From Notolepis coatsorum (lineage: Eukaryota; Chordata; Actinopteri; Aulopiformes; Paralepididae): a stretch of DNA of 64,000 bases. Every line of letters begins with the position of its first letter. Positions within the stretch are counted from its first letter, which is position 1. Under the pieces are notes generated by a model. That model saw only the letters and a program-made list of their open reading frames with translations. It ran no database searches and was not told the DNA's origin. Shown one piece after another: positions 55,084 through 64,000 of the stretch. The stretch covers positions 53,162,669 to 53,226,668 of the forward strand of contig OZ020592.1 of NCBI GenBank assembly GCA_963971535.1. Direction: 5' to 3'. The position numbers and the translations under genes are program-made.

Positions 55084-57679
55084 AACTTAATCGATTCAAT
55101 TCGATTATTGAGTGTGTATTGGTTCAGTGCCTCCTCCTCGGAGAGCCCTAACCCAAGTGTTACATAGCTCAATGTTGCAATATTTCTTTTCAATCTATAC
55201 AGCTCGCGTGGGAAGTCTCTCTGGGGGTTCCCCGTCCTCTCCTTTTTGGAGTAGGTGGACGGGGTATTGTTTAGGGTTTCCCTGACTCCTCGCCTTATAG
55301 GTCTGTTGAGTCATGGGTTTCCCCCTGTCATAGGGGTACATCGCTCACCGTCCCCTCTTATGAAGTGTGGTTGACGGGGTGGTGTTTCCCTCAGCCGCGT
55401 CGCATGAGACCCATGTCAGTATTATTTTTTCTTTTTCTGGAAAATGTAAAATAAAAAAGCGGCTTCTTGTTGTTCCCCAGGCGGCTTGGAGGAACGGTAT
55501 CTGGTGTCTTGTTAGACTATCCATTGATGTGTTTTGGGTCTCGACGCGTACATAGTGCTGGCTCTGGGTGTTTCTGATAGGAATCACGCATGAGGCTGGT
55601 GCGCCTTGGTTGCTTGTTATTAAAACGGCGTTTTTATAGGGCAACTGGGATGGAGTTTGTCTCTTCCGAACGCCAGTTTACTAGGTTTGTCTCGACGAAT
55701 TCTCGTTCATATCTGGGGGATGTTAACGGAATAGATCAGAACATAGGTAGAGGGGTCTCACTCACTTGGGGTGGGCCACTGAGCGCGGTACGAATGGGAC
55801 CGTCTGGGTGGCGCCCTCTTTTCATGTTTTAGATCGACACGCATACCTGCCCCCTCTCTTGGAGTGGGGATGTCGGCGTGGTTAGAGCACGGGACTGGTT
55901 CTGGTCACGATGGTCCAGGTCAGTTAACCCGTTGTTCGCCGGGGACGCAGATCTGCTGTTCTGGTACCCTGAGGGACTTGTGCTTTTTTCAGGGGAAAAA
56001 AGGCCGGGTCGGCCCGGGTGTCACAGGGTTGGGCGTTATGGAGACCCTTTGTTGGGTACACGTTGTACCTGGCACTATCATGAAGGGGCTGGTTCTCCTT
56101 TCTTTTTGCTCCTCTCTCACGCATGGCGAAGAGGGGGCTGTTGGTGTAGTCTTTTGGACCTCCTCTGGTGACCCTGTGTGCTTCCCGAGCCGCCGGGCCC
56201 GGTCCGAAGTAATGTTTCGTCGACCCGTAGGCCTGGAATAACCCTTTTTGAAAACTGAAACACTTGTACTGCGGTATAGCCAGTGTATACCCGCAGGTGT
56301 GTTTTGAAGTTTTTTCTTGAGGGGTTATAGGAACAACCACCGCATGTGGTACCAAGAGGGTGGTTGATTCCCTGGTGTGTTGGAGCAGCGTCAACTCCCG
56401 GGTTACCGGGTTACCCGGTTGAGTGTGCCCCTGCACATTCATGACGTCTGCCAATCGTGTCAGCCTTCTCTGCCTCGACCCCTCTGGGTGGGGGTTTATT
56501 GGTGGAGGCTTGTCATGGTGCGCAACAATGCCAGCATACGCCCCTTCCGCCGGGGTGCTGTTTTCAGTTGTCCCCTTTGGCGCCCGTCTCGTCCGCAGTG
56601 CTCCAGGCTCGGGTCTAACGCCTGCTGCCTGGTTTAAGGGATCGACCCCTCTGGGTGAGTGGGGTCGTCTCCCCGGTGCGCTGCCTGCTTCCGCTGTAGT
56701 ATAGCCTTTTGAGTGCTTCAAGTTACCGCCATGGTGACTGCCTGTGTTGCAGGGTCAGTGTGCCAGGCGGCGTACTAGTGGGGGGAAGGGCCCGCTCTTG
56801 GAGGGGCCCTGTCCGAATACGCTGGCGATGTGGGGGGCGGTGTCACTGAGTGACCGCCTGGTGAGGTCTTGATGCTTTGGCGTCATTGACCTCTCCGGGC
56901 CCCCTTTTTCCGGGGGATCCAGTCCCTTCAGTGGGTCTGGGTCTTCCTTCGCGCTCCGCTGCTACGGCCTTGCCACAGGGTTGAGTTTGCTCTTGACCCC
57001 GTGATTTTGGGGGCAGTAATGAGGGTTGTTCCTTCCGTTCGTTCCCTGGTGGCATGCGGGTTGTGCGTGTGCGTAGTCGTGGGGTCAAGCCACGGTCTGC
57101 TCACCCTGTGCGTTGAGTTGCTTGAGTTTCTCTTCGCACGGTCGGATCCGTCTCCCTCCCGTCCTCCAATATGGAGGGTATCCTCCATTGGGGAGGGTCG
57201 GGGGGCTCGGTCCTCTCCGGTCTGATGGTTGTGGGGGGCCTCAGCGGGGTACATTTGTCAAGCTTCTGGCTCCCGCTCAGCTCCTGTAGTGCAGATGACG
57301 CTGAGCGGAGCCAGTATGATATAGAACGTAAGGTTATGTATATAACCAAGTTCTATGAATACTGGTGACGCTCAGCGTCAGGACGCCAATGCGGCCCTTG
57401 ACCTCGCCTTGTGGTGAAAGTTTGGGAAGGAGGCGAGTAGGTGACCACACACCTGCTTATGAAGGTAGCGGATAGGGGTGTGACCAGACGGATGCTGGTA
57501 TGTAAAGGTACATTGTGGATTTTTATTCAGTGCTGTGCACGAAGTGAGGTTAGTGCAGATGACGCTGAGCGTCACCAGTATTCATAGAACTTGGTTATAT
57601 ACATAACCTTACGTTATTAACCGTCGGTAGTGTGATAGTAAAGGGTTAACCTTCTGTAGTGTGGCAGTGAAAAGGTTAA

Positions 57680-58750
57680 TCCAAGTGAATGTTTATTTTA
57701 ATTTTAAAAAGGTGCCGCTGAATGTCGACCAAACTGTCCCTTTGATGCCTATGCTGTTTTATTAACCAAAGAATATTTTGTTAGATCATATTTTTGTATA
57801 ACGTTGCTTTCTGGTGATATACTATGCCTTAACAGTGTTTGAACATGTTGGCTGTGGGTGCGGGGTGCCACATTATGACTCATTTGAGTGATACAACTGT
57901 AATTTGTACATATTCAGTGTCATATGCGATGCGTCTATTTGACGAGGGACAGGTGTGGTGGATCCACCCAACATGAACCTGAGGGGTGTGTTATCCACCC
58001 AGATGGTAATGGCTAGATCCAATCGCCCGGAAGGATATTTACACATTTATTTTTAGTTTGTAAGCAGTGGAAATGGTTATGGTTAAGGGATATTTATAAA
58101 CAACCTTTTAGGTGAATATTATGGTGAGTTGCAGCTCTGCAGCTTGGCTAAAATTGGCAGCAGATAATCAGCACACCTGGATTAACAGGGTGCTTGCCAC
58201 AGATAACACATCAAAAACACAATGGTAGCTGAACTCTCCAAATCGACCATGCAAAAAACGTATTTAATCAAAGGTTTCCATGGCTAGGCTGTCTACAACA
58301 GGATATTGTGAATGTGAACGTGACGACCCCAAGGAAGGTCCTTCCGGGCTATGGGGTCTAGACACTACCTCTCTGGATTTGCAGAGGGAAAGACAGGTTA
58401 GGGTGGGTTGGGAATTTACCAAAATAGTCACCTATTCAACCAATTTTCCATATCAAACAACAATCTTTTTGGAAAGCTGCCGCTAGAACCAAGCAACCTT
58501 TTCCTTCCATTCTGGACCGACCATCCTACCAGAATTACCTCTCTTCACAATGGTCTCTCATCACATATTTAAATCATTGCTGATTAATCACGCAGAGTAT
58601 CTATCAAATTATATCATTTTGTATTCTTGTTGAATAAACCTGCATTTATGTCAGCGATGATTAGGCGAATGGCAACATTGCCACGTGTTAATGAAAGGGC
58701 TACCATTCTTCAAATTAAGATTTGCTTTGATATGACCCCTATTCACTTTT
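57680..58750. other. non-coding stretch with a dispersed repeat
   Basis: 57985-58145 shares motif order with 13385-13545 (ACATTTATTTTTAGTTTG, ATAAACAACCTTTTAGGTG, GAGTTGCAGCTCTGCAG). No gene was recognised. Confidence 0.5.
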
Positions 58751-59223
58751 TTTTCTTTTTTTTTTTATCCGCTTTTTCTCCCATCCCAATTTTCGTATCG
58801 TCCAATTCAACCCTCCCCTGTCTTTGAACGCTGTTTCATGCCTCCCACAAGCCGGCTGCAATGTGGACTAAGTCATACATAGCACAAGTCCCCTCCGATA
58901 CTCGAGGTAACAGCAGTCGCATCTTTCTACCTGCGCGGCTCCATCTTTCAGCGTCAGGGGTCTGGGCTTTGGAGGGGAGCCTCCCCCATCGCTTCCTGAT
59001 TCTACTGCGCAGGTGCACCAACCGACCTGTAGGAGTCGCTGTCCACAACGCCCGATCCCCACCCATCAGTTTCCCACCCCCTAATACTGCAAATGTGTAT
59101 TAGTGCGGACGACCAGCTAAACTGAAAGCAATGTGGAGCACTGGGCTCGAACATCCCTGTTCGAGCCCAGTCTCCAGTATTCGTGGTGAGCGCCTTGCCC
59201 ACTGCACCACGTAACCGCCCCGC
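58751..59223 (-). mobile_element. ~470-bp tRNA-derived SINE, copy 2
   Basis: TSD CCCTATTCACTTTT / CCCTATTAACTTTT (58737-58750, 59224-59237; one mismatch). The minus-strand head is GGGCGGTTACGTGGTGCAGT ... GGGCTCGAACAGGG; the A tail shows as T runs at 58751-58768. Same family as 16462-16965. The hairpin GGGCTCGAACA ... TGTTCGAGCCC is a striking inverted duplication of the B box. Confidence 0.8.
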
Positions 59224-59237
59224 CCTATTAACTTTTC

Positions 59238-59767
59238 TTGAATGTAAATAGTGTATTTGCCTGTGTTGAAGAGACAGGACACCTGTGTCTGACCGTTACC
59301 ATAGGGACTAATCTAAAAAAAAGAAAAAGAAACAGATCATTCTGTCACGTGGCCAAATACCACATATAGTATTTATACAAGATTCCAATAAAAAACACAA
59401 TCACAAAAAAAAATTAAAAAAACTGTTAATATTGTAAAATATTGAAGAATTGGACTTTTCATAAATCTCTGGAGGACATTTCCCCTGTTATGGATACAAC
59501 TTCACAGAAAACGTTACAATGCAATGAAGCCTCACAATCAGTGAGCCCTGAACTGTAGGTTGGTTGGTTTGTTTGTTAATTGAGCGTTTGCTCAATTACT
59601 TCAACTTGGTCAAGCTGGAATGAATTAGTCATCCACCACACACTCTACAACTGAGTCTGACCACTCTTCCGAGCAACTGAAGCTCTTTTCCCATCCGTAT
59701 TAAAATGACAAATCTAATATATAATTTCATGAGATTTTATCTCACAGACAAGGACAATGAGTGCAGA
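59238..59767. other. dhx8 downstream flank
   Basis: AT-rich, no repeat or gene recognised. Lies between the SINE and the presumed dhx8 polyadenylation signal. Confidence 0.5.
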
Positions 59768-59773
59768 TTTAAT
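59768..59773 (-). other. possible dhx8 polyadenylation signal
   Basis: ATTAAA on the minus strand (TTTAAT on +), about 190 bp after the dhx8 stop codon. No AATAAA was seen nearby on that strand. Confidence 0.45.
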
Positions 59774-59958
59774 TTGTGAGATTAATAGCGAGTTTCGGAA
59801 GGGCTGCTCTTTGACAAAAATAAAATAAATACAATAATGAAACCAAACAACATTTGGAGCACAAAGGGGAAAGTGTCTTTGTTTTTCAGCCAGCGGGCCC
59901 AAACTACTGTACAGTATGTCCATATAAAGGTATGATTGTGTAACTTCAAGAGCTCTCT

Positions 59959-60178
59959 TCAACGCCTTCTGAAAGCGCGAGAGATCCTCCATGCGTTGGG
60001 CTCCTCGTAGCGGTTGTAGAGAGGTTCCAGTTTCTGTTGTTTCTTCTGCCGACTGAGGCGCGTGGGGTCTGCCACTCTGTAGAAGGCCGGTGCGAGCTCC
60101 ACCAGCCAGCGGGGGTCGATGGTGGTCACCTCTCGCATGTACTCCTTAGTGGTCAGGACCAGCTCGTGGTACACAAGC
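59959..60178 (-). CDS. dhx8: dhx8 terminal coding exon
   Basis: DHX8 (yeast Prp22) is a nuclear DEAH-box RNA helicase that releases spliced mRNA from the spliceosome. The exon follows acceptor CGTCCCCAG, completes a split Trp codon and encodes [58 protein letters not shown] and [12 protein letters not shown], ending in TGA at 59961-59959. This is the end of the C-terminal OB-fold region plus the family's basic tail, almost identical to mammalian DHX8 ([11 protein letters not shown] against EFAPAFFKVSD). Length and phase (1 + 219 bases) fit the preceding exon exactly. Confidence 0.96.
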
Positions 60179-60490
60179 CTGGGGACGGGTACGAGAAATA
60201 TGTTCATTAACAAGTATAAATTACATGACATTTTCACACACATAGGGATCTCTGGAGGAAGACGGAACAGATCTCCATACATTTTCAAAAACGATCAAAG
60301 CAATGGACTACATCTATATTGTTCAGTAAAAGCAATGGATAGGATCGGTATTTGGCATCAGCCGATATGAGTGTGTAGTCCTGAGAATCTTGGAAGAAGA
60401 GAATTGTCGCATCCCCACCCTGGACCCAGGGTACCCAGTGAACCCCATCGGGTAACCCATCATCCCCAGATGGGGCACGGATGGACTCAC
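60179..60490 (-). other. dhx8: dhx8 last intron (312 bp)
   Basis: Donor GTGAGT (60490-60485) and acceptor CAG; phase 2 (TG|G of Trp). No repeats recognised. Confidence 0.92.
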
Positions 60491-60670
60491 CATTCTGGCT
60501 GGCGGTTGAAGAGGGTGCTGGAGGGGTGGAGGTACACCACCTGCTGGTCGATCAGGGTGCGGTAGCCTTCCTGGGGATGTTTCCTGGCGGCATTCCTGAA
60601 GTAGCCGCTACAGACGGCTTTCTGTACCCTCACCGTAGATTTCCCACACGACACCACGTCCAACTTGTGT
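60491..60670 (-). CDS. dhx8: dhx8 penultimate coding exon
   Basis: 180 bp after acceptor TTTCTCTCAG. It encodes [40 protein letters not shown] and [19 protein letters not shown] plus the first two bases of Trp. This is the OB-fold (oligonucleotide-binding) region that DEAH helicases use to hold RNA and regulate ATPase activity. It differs from mammalian DHX8 at only a handful of positions (VCSGYF for ICSGFF, KHPQEG for KDPQEG). The upstream exons, with the helicase core, lie beyond the window. Confidence 0.96.
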
Positions 60671-61024
60671 CTGAGAGAAAGGTTCAATGTTATTTGTATA
60701 TGATTTGCATCCTTTACTTTTATACAATTAAAAATACAATATGTTTTTGCATATGATTGCAATGACATTACAATTTAATCTTTTTAGGAATTCAATCATT
60801 CTTTAGGCTACATTTACATCATCTTACATCACCTCCAGGACAGGTGTGATGTGGAATTAAACCCTGCCCTCTTTTCTTGATCCTCCAATCACAACTGTTG
60901 CTCCTTCTCAATAGGAGGATAGGAGGATCAAGAAAAGAGGGTGGGGTTTGAGACAGGTCAATTCCATGTTGCGATTATGGGCCAACAGATCAGTATGACT
61001 GAATGTAGGGCTAGGAGGTATGAC

Positions 61025-61100
61025 GCATCTTCTTTTTTCTTTTTTTTTTTACAGCTTTTATCGTAGATAGGACGGGCAGAGAGGAAAGTTGGGTGAAGAC
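61025..61100 (-). repeat. SINE 3' tail fragment (family of 7705-7894)
   Basis: On the minus strand: TTCACCCAACTTTCCTCTCT then GCCCGTCCTATCTACG, AAAGCTGTAAAAA and an A/G tail, like 7805-7894. Confidence 0.55.
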
Positions 61101-61254
61101 TGCTGCAATGTACAATTTCTAGATTAAATAACAAAATACACATATGTATACATATTTCTTTTATCAAATTGATATATTGTTGATTACGGTATTGTAAAAA
61201 ATGCATACCTTTGCATGCCTCCATGATGGTACGTGTATCTTAAGATACGTCATA

Positions 61255-61335
61255 CCAGGGGCACCACGGTGGCACCCCACGTAGCTGCGCTCGCAGTGTA
61301 ATCGCAGCGTCCGGGGTTCGGATCCGGCCCGGGGG
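61255..61335 (+). repeat. SINE 5' head fragment (family of 7705-7894)
   Basis: GGGGCACCACGGTGGCACCC, GTAGCTGCGCTCGCAGTG and the B box GGGTTCGGATCC, as at 7705-7780. The rest of the SINE is missing. Confidence 0.65.
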
Positions 61336-62389
61336 CGTCTATTCTTATCCTAACCCATGTTTGCTTCCGTGTTCGCGTTTTGCGCTCTGATTGGCCACTG
61401 ACGTACGCTAGTTTTGCCCCCCCCCCCCCCCCCCGGTATGAGCGTAGAAATAATGCGTGGAGAGCGGAGAGCGAGCCTCTCACACACACACTTTGAAATG
61501 GGTATCACAGTAGTACGCCCTACTGTAGAACATGAGATATTAGCATGACATCTGATTTATGAATGCCAATACTAATTAATGCCTCGTTCGTCTGCTGGCT
61601 GTGGAGCCTATGGTCACAAGTTCAAATCACTCTTGGTTCAAGTTTTTTTTTTGTTTTGTTTAATTAATTTATCCACTCTGGTTGGATGGTGTGTATGTAT
61701 ATGTATGTATTGTGCTGTATAATGACAATACATCGAATCTCATTTTGAAATCGCTACGCTGCCTATTGAATGATAACGGTGTTTTTCCTGTACGGTGGAG
61801 GAAGCGGTTTAGAGGCAGGAGGCAGTCAGTGTTAGCAGCGAGCAGAATGTTTGCATTCCATCAGAACACAACAACTGATAAGAGCCGCCGCAGGCACAAT
61901 GGTCAGAGGGAGAGGTTTGACATTAATGAAACTTCAGGCTATGGACTGTTATGGAAAATATGATATGTTTCATCCTATTACATAATTTGTACAGCTTACT
62001 GGGCCTATTAGCACTCTAATGTACAGACAGCATGTTATAGCTTTGTTAAATACATATTCTCTGTACAGCCTTGACTAGTTAATATAGTTGACTAGTATAG
62101 TTTCTCAGACAGTAGGGCGACAGTCCAAGTGTTCTTAAAAACAACGACCAAGGCCCAGGACAGTTTGTCTTAGATATGTAATAGTTTCAGAATATGTCAC
62201 CTTGTCCTTTTCTTTGTTGTCTTTTGTTTCATATCAATCTTGTGTCAGATACGACAAAACCCCTAAACCCATCTTTGTTTTCCATTTTGCCATCTTTATT
62301 TTTTCATTTGTCATCCCAAGCTTGTGTATTTAATGTAAGTCTGACCAGACCTCTTACTCACTTTCTGGATGCTTGTGTATACTTACAGA

Positions 62390-63397
62390 TTGTAAAATGA
62401 GGAGTCTTCAGAAATAAACTATTATTTTTAAGTAGTTTGACTCGATCTGAATTTCTACAGTTTCCCTGTTTGGCTAAAATATTCCACAACAATTTCGTGA
62501 CGAGGTATGGGATACCGAGGCTTGACCACCAGCGGGCTGAAAGTCGGTGAATGCCGTAGAGCTTTCCAGGGGAGCATCATCTTTCCCGGTCTCAAAATCC
62601 TCAGAGAAACATGTGCTTTAAGGAGACGAGAGAACTGCTGAGAGAACGTCTGGACGCCACCTCCGGTATTTTCCCCTGTGGACGTGTGCAAGGTCGACAG
62701 ATCGAGCCTGATTATCCGGTGAACTGTTGAAATTCTGATTCTGTCTAAACTTGAATTAGGTTTGTCTAAAATAGGACATAGAACCTGTCAGAGCTATCTT
62801 TTTGTTCATATACTACAGTGTGCTTGGCAGAGCTGAATAGTTCGTACAACTGTCCTATAAAAGTAATTTAGGACTGGACTTTGTAATGAAACTCAAGTAA
62901 GGGGTACTCTAATAGTTCGGACAACTGTCCTATAAAGTAATTTAGGACTGGACTTTGTAATGAAACTCAAAGTATTTTAAGGCACTGCTCTGTTCTGTAA
63001 AGAATGTTTGAACATGGTCCATCAGTGTCAATATGACCTGTTCAGTTGCTCATATGATTAGGGCCTTGACCTAACCATGTGACCTGTTCAGTTATCCATA
63101 TGACTTGACCCGTTTCAGATACAGTTAATTCAGAACTGTCCTTTAAAACATTTAGGACTGAACTTTGTAAAGAAACTCAAAGTGAGAGAGAGCCGAGCTG
63201 TCCTATTGTTCGAACTGTTCTATAAAGTAAATTTAGAACGGACCTTTGCAAAGAAACTCAAAGTGAGAAGGAGTTGCTCTGTTGTTCTGTAAAGTAATTC
63301 AGAACCATATCCTGTAAACTGTAAAGTAACTCAGGAGCCCTTATGAATTAAGAATTATGATTCTGACAGTATAAAACATGGATACTGGCGTAAATAA
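62390..63397 (+). mobile_element. possible endogenous retrovirus LTR end and leader
   Basis: AATAAA at 62412, then a TTCCACAACAATTTCGTGACGA segment (62481-62502) that could be the LTR end and a primer-binding site. A leader follows with four or more degenerate repeats (TAATTTAGGACTGGACTTTG, then AAACTCAAAG) between 62860 and 63260. Evidence is indirect: no matching second LTR and no pol lie inside the window. Confidence 0.3.
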
Positions 63398-63664
63398 ATG
63401 TGGTTTTCCACAGGGAAGTGTAATTTTCTATTGCAAATGTTAAACCAACTTGAAGAGAGACTGAATGCTAGGAGAGAAGAGAGAAATAAAATGGCTGGCA
63501 GTGAGAAAAGTACAGATGACACACTCACAATACCTCACCCTCTCTCTCCCCCACCTGTACCTATCTATCCCTCTTTGTCGCTTCTCAAGGTGGACTCCAC
63601 CATCTCAATGCCTATCCATGCCTCCCGCCCCACTGCTCCAGAACCAGGAGGCAGGTGCAGCTGA
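63398..63664 (+). pseudogene. gag-like ORF start, cut by a minisatellite
   Basis: A short open frame with a charged helix (LNQLEERLNARREERNKMAG) followed by HPLSPPPVPIYPSLSLLKVD, a proline-rich stretch with a P-x-YPSL pattern seen in linker regions of gammaretrovirus-like Gag proteins. It then runs into the minisatellite and stops. Domain identity is uncertain; it could equally be a host exon or chance. Confidence 0.3.
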
Positions 63665-64000
63665 CCCCACTGCTCCAGAACCAGGAGGCAGGTGCAGCTG
63701 ACCCCACTGGTCCAGAACCAGGTGCAGCTGACCCCACTGGTCCAGAACCAGGAGAAGCTGACCCCACTGGCCCAGAGCAGCTGACCCCACTGCTCCAGAA
63801 CCAGGAGGCAGGTGCAGCTGACCCCACTGCTACAGAACCAGGAGGCAGGTGCAGCTGACCCCACTGCTCCAGAACCAGGAGGCAGGTGCAGCTGACCCCA
63901 CTGGTCCAGAACCAGGAGGCAGGTGCAGCTGACCCCACTGGTCCAGAACCAGGTGCAGCTGACCCCACTGGTCCAGAACCAGGAGAAGCTGACCCCACTG
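63625..64000. repeat. GC-rich minisatellite, 37/30-bp units, truncated by window end
   Basis: The unit is CTGACCCCACTGCTCCAGAA plus CCAGGAGGCAGGTGCAG (37 bp). A 30-bp form lacks part of GGAGGCA; another 30-bp form ends GAGAAG. At least ten units are visible. Long shadow frames on both strands result. Confidence 0.95.

Larger units (their letters stand above)
52869..57615 (+). mobile_element. Unclassified composite element, copy B
   Basis: 4747 bp, the reverse of copy A. The left end is GTTCTATATCATACTGGCTC; the right end is CATAACCTTACGTT. The terminal arms (52869-53052 and 57402-57615) are inverted repeats containing CAGGTGTGTGGTCACCTACT. Near 57290-57375 an internal junction repeats both end sequences back to back (GATATAGAAC|GTAAGGTTATG). 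A long G run lies at 54778-54807. No transposase is recognised; ORFs are conserved with copy A (see 53213 and 54847). Confidence 0.75.
49418..57675. mobile_element. CCCTTTCACT-type TTAA MITE exploded by three insertions
   Basis: TTAA at 49414-49417 and 57676-57679. The MITE survives as four pieces: 49418-49476, 51358-51432, 52837-52868 and 57616-57675, all made of CCCTTTCACTGCCACACTAC-type units like the copy at 14509-14697. The gaps are filled by a Rex1-like LINE, a solo BEL LTR and composite element B. Confidence 0.8.
60671..64000 (-). other. dhx8: presumed dhx8 intron (at least 3.3 kb)
   Basis: No further dhx8 exon was found before the window ends. The next expected upstream segment (LGIMDR preceding HKLDVV) is absent. 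Contents: SINE pieces, a C run (61417-61434), a possible retroviral leader (62390-63660) and a minisatellite (63625-64000). Confidence 0.55.

Noticed and set aside
55924-56721. Minus-strand ORF of 265 codons in composite element B
   Set aside because: Copy A has the same region broken into shorter frames, and the protein is Pro/Arg/Gly-rich without any motif. Treated as a chance frame in GC-rich sequence.
60371-60756. Plus-strand ORFs over 60371-60756
   Set aside because: They are antisense to the dhx8 exon 60491-60670, whose minus-strand protein matches a conserved family and has proper splice sites.
61682-61963. 93-codon ORF ending DKSRRRHNGQRERFDINETS as a dhx8 exon
   Set aside because: It is on the strand opposite to dhx8 and has no similarity to the helicase that I can recognise.

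Overview
The window is vertebrate nuclear DNA, almost certainly from a teleost fish. Genes are split by GT-AG introns. Mobile DNA fills the gaps: L2 and Rex1-like LINEs, a DANA/V-SINE-like SINE, BEL/Pao and Gypsy LTR elements, hAT-type and TTAA-type MITEs, and long (GA)n and (GT)n microsatellites. No prokaryotic feature or CRISPR array was seen.

Two host genes anchor the window and face each other tail to tail. The 3' half of etv4 (PEA3-type ETS transcription factor) runs on the + strand as six exons from about 1152 to 15379, including the complete ETS DNA-binding domain and the stop codon. The last two coding exons of dhx8 (Prp22-type spliceosomal RNA helicase) lie on the - strand at 60670-59959. 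ETV4 and DHX8 are also convergent neighbours in human, which supports both gene names. All exon joins checked are in phase, so both genes look functional here.

The roughly 44.6 kb between the two stop codons contains no recognisable host gene. It is a stack of transposons inserted into one another, many with exact target-site duplications (TSDs). From left to right it holds: a 63-bp tandem repeat at the etv4 3' end; a SINE-split repeat; a 4.4 kb Gypsy-type element with LTRs that look identical and no recognisable reverse transcriptase (17476-21846); a hAT MITE; an unclassified composite element (copy A, 23018-33835) split by a 6.2 kb internally deleted BEL/Pao element with near-identical LTRs (26437-32645); LINE and SINE debris and a candidate solo LTR (34-41 kb); microsatellites; an L2 LINE carrying three later insertions (43.7-47.7 kb); a hAT MITE carrying a solo LTR; and a TTAA MITE inflated from an estimated few hundred bases to 8.3 kb by a Rex1-like LINE, a solo BEL LTR and copy B of the composite element (49418-57675). 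Copies A and B are inverted relative to each other.

The etv4 introns carry more MITEs, a SINE, a 600-bp foldback element and a 1.2 kb array of about 42 units of 28 bp. The last 3.3 kb, probably an intron of dhx8, holds SINE pieces, a possible endogenous-retrovirus leader with a gag-like start, and a minisatellite cut off by the window edge.

The best candidate for something undescribed is the composite element A/B. It has nested inverted termini built on a GACGCTCAGCGTC palindrome, no transposase that I recognise, and exon-like ORFs followed by splice donors in both copies. All repeat, similarity and exon calls come from reading the sequence by eye; no database search or alignment was run.
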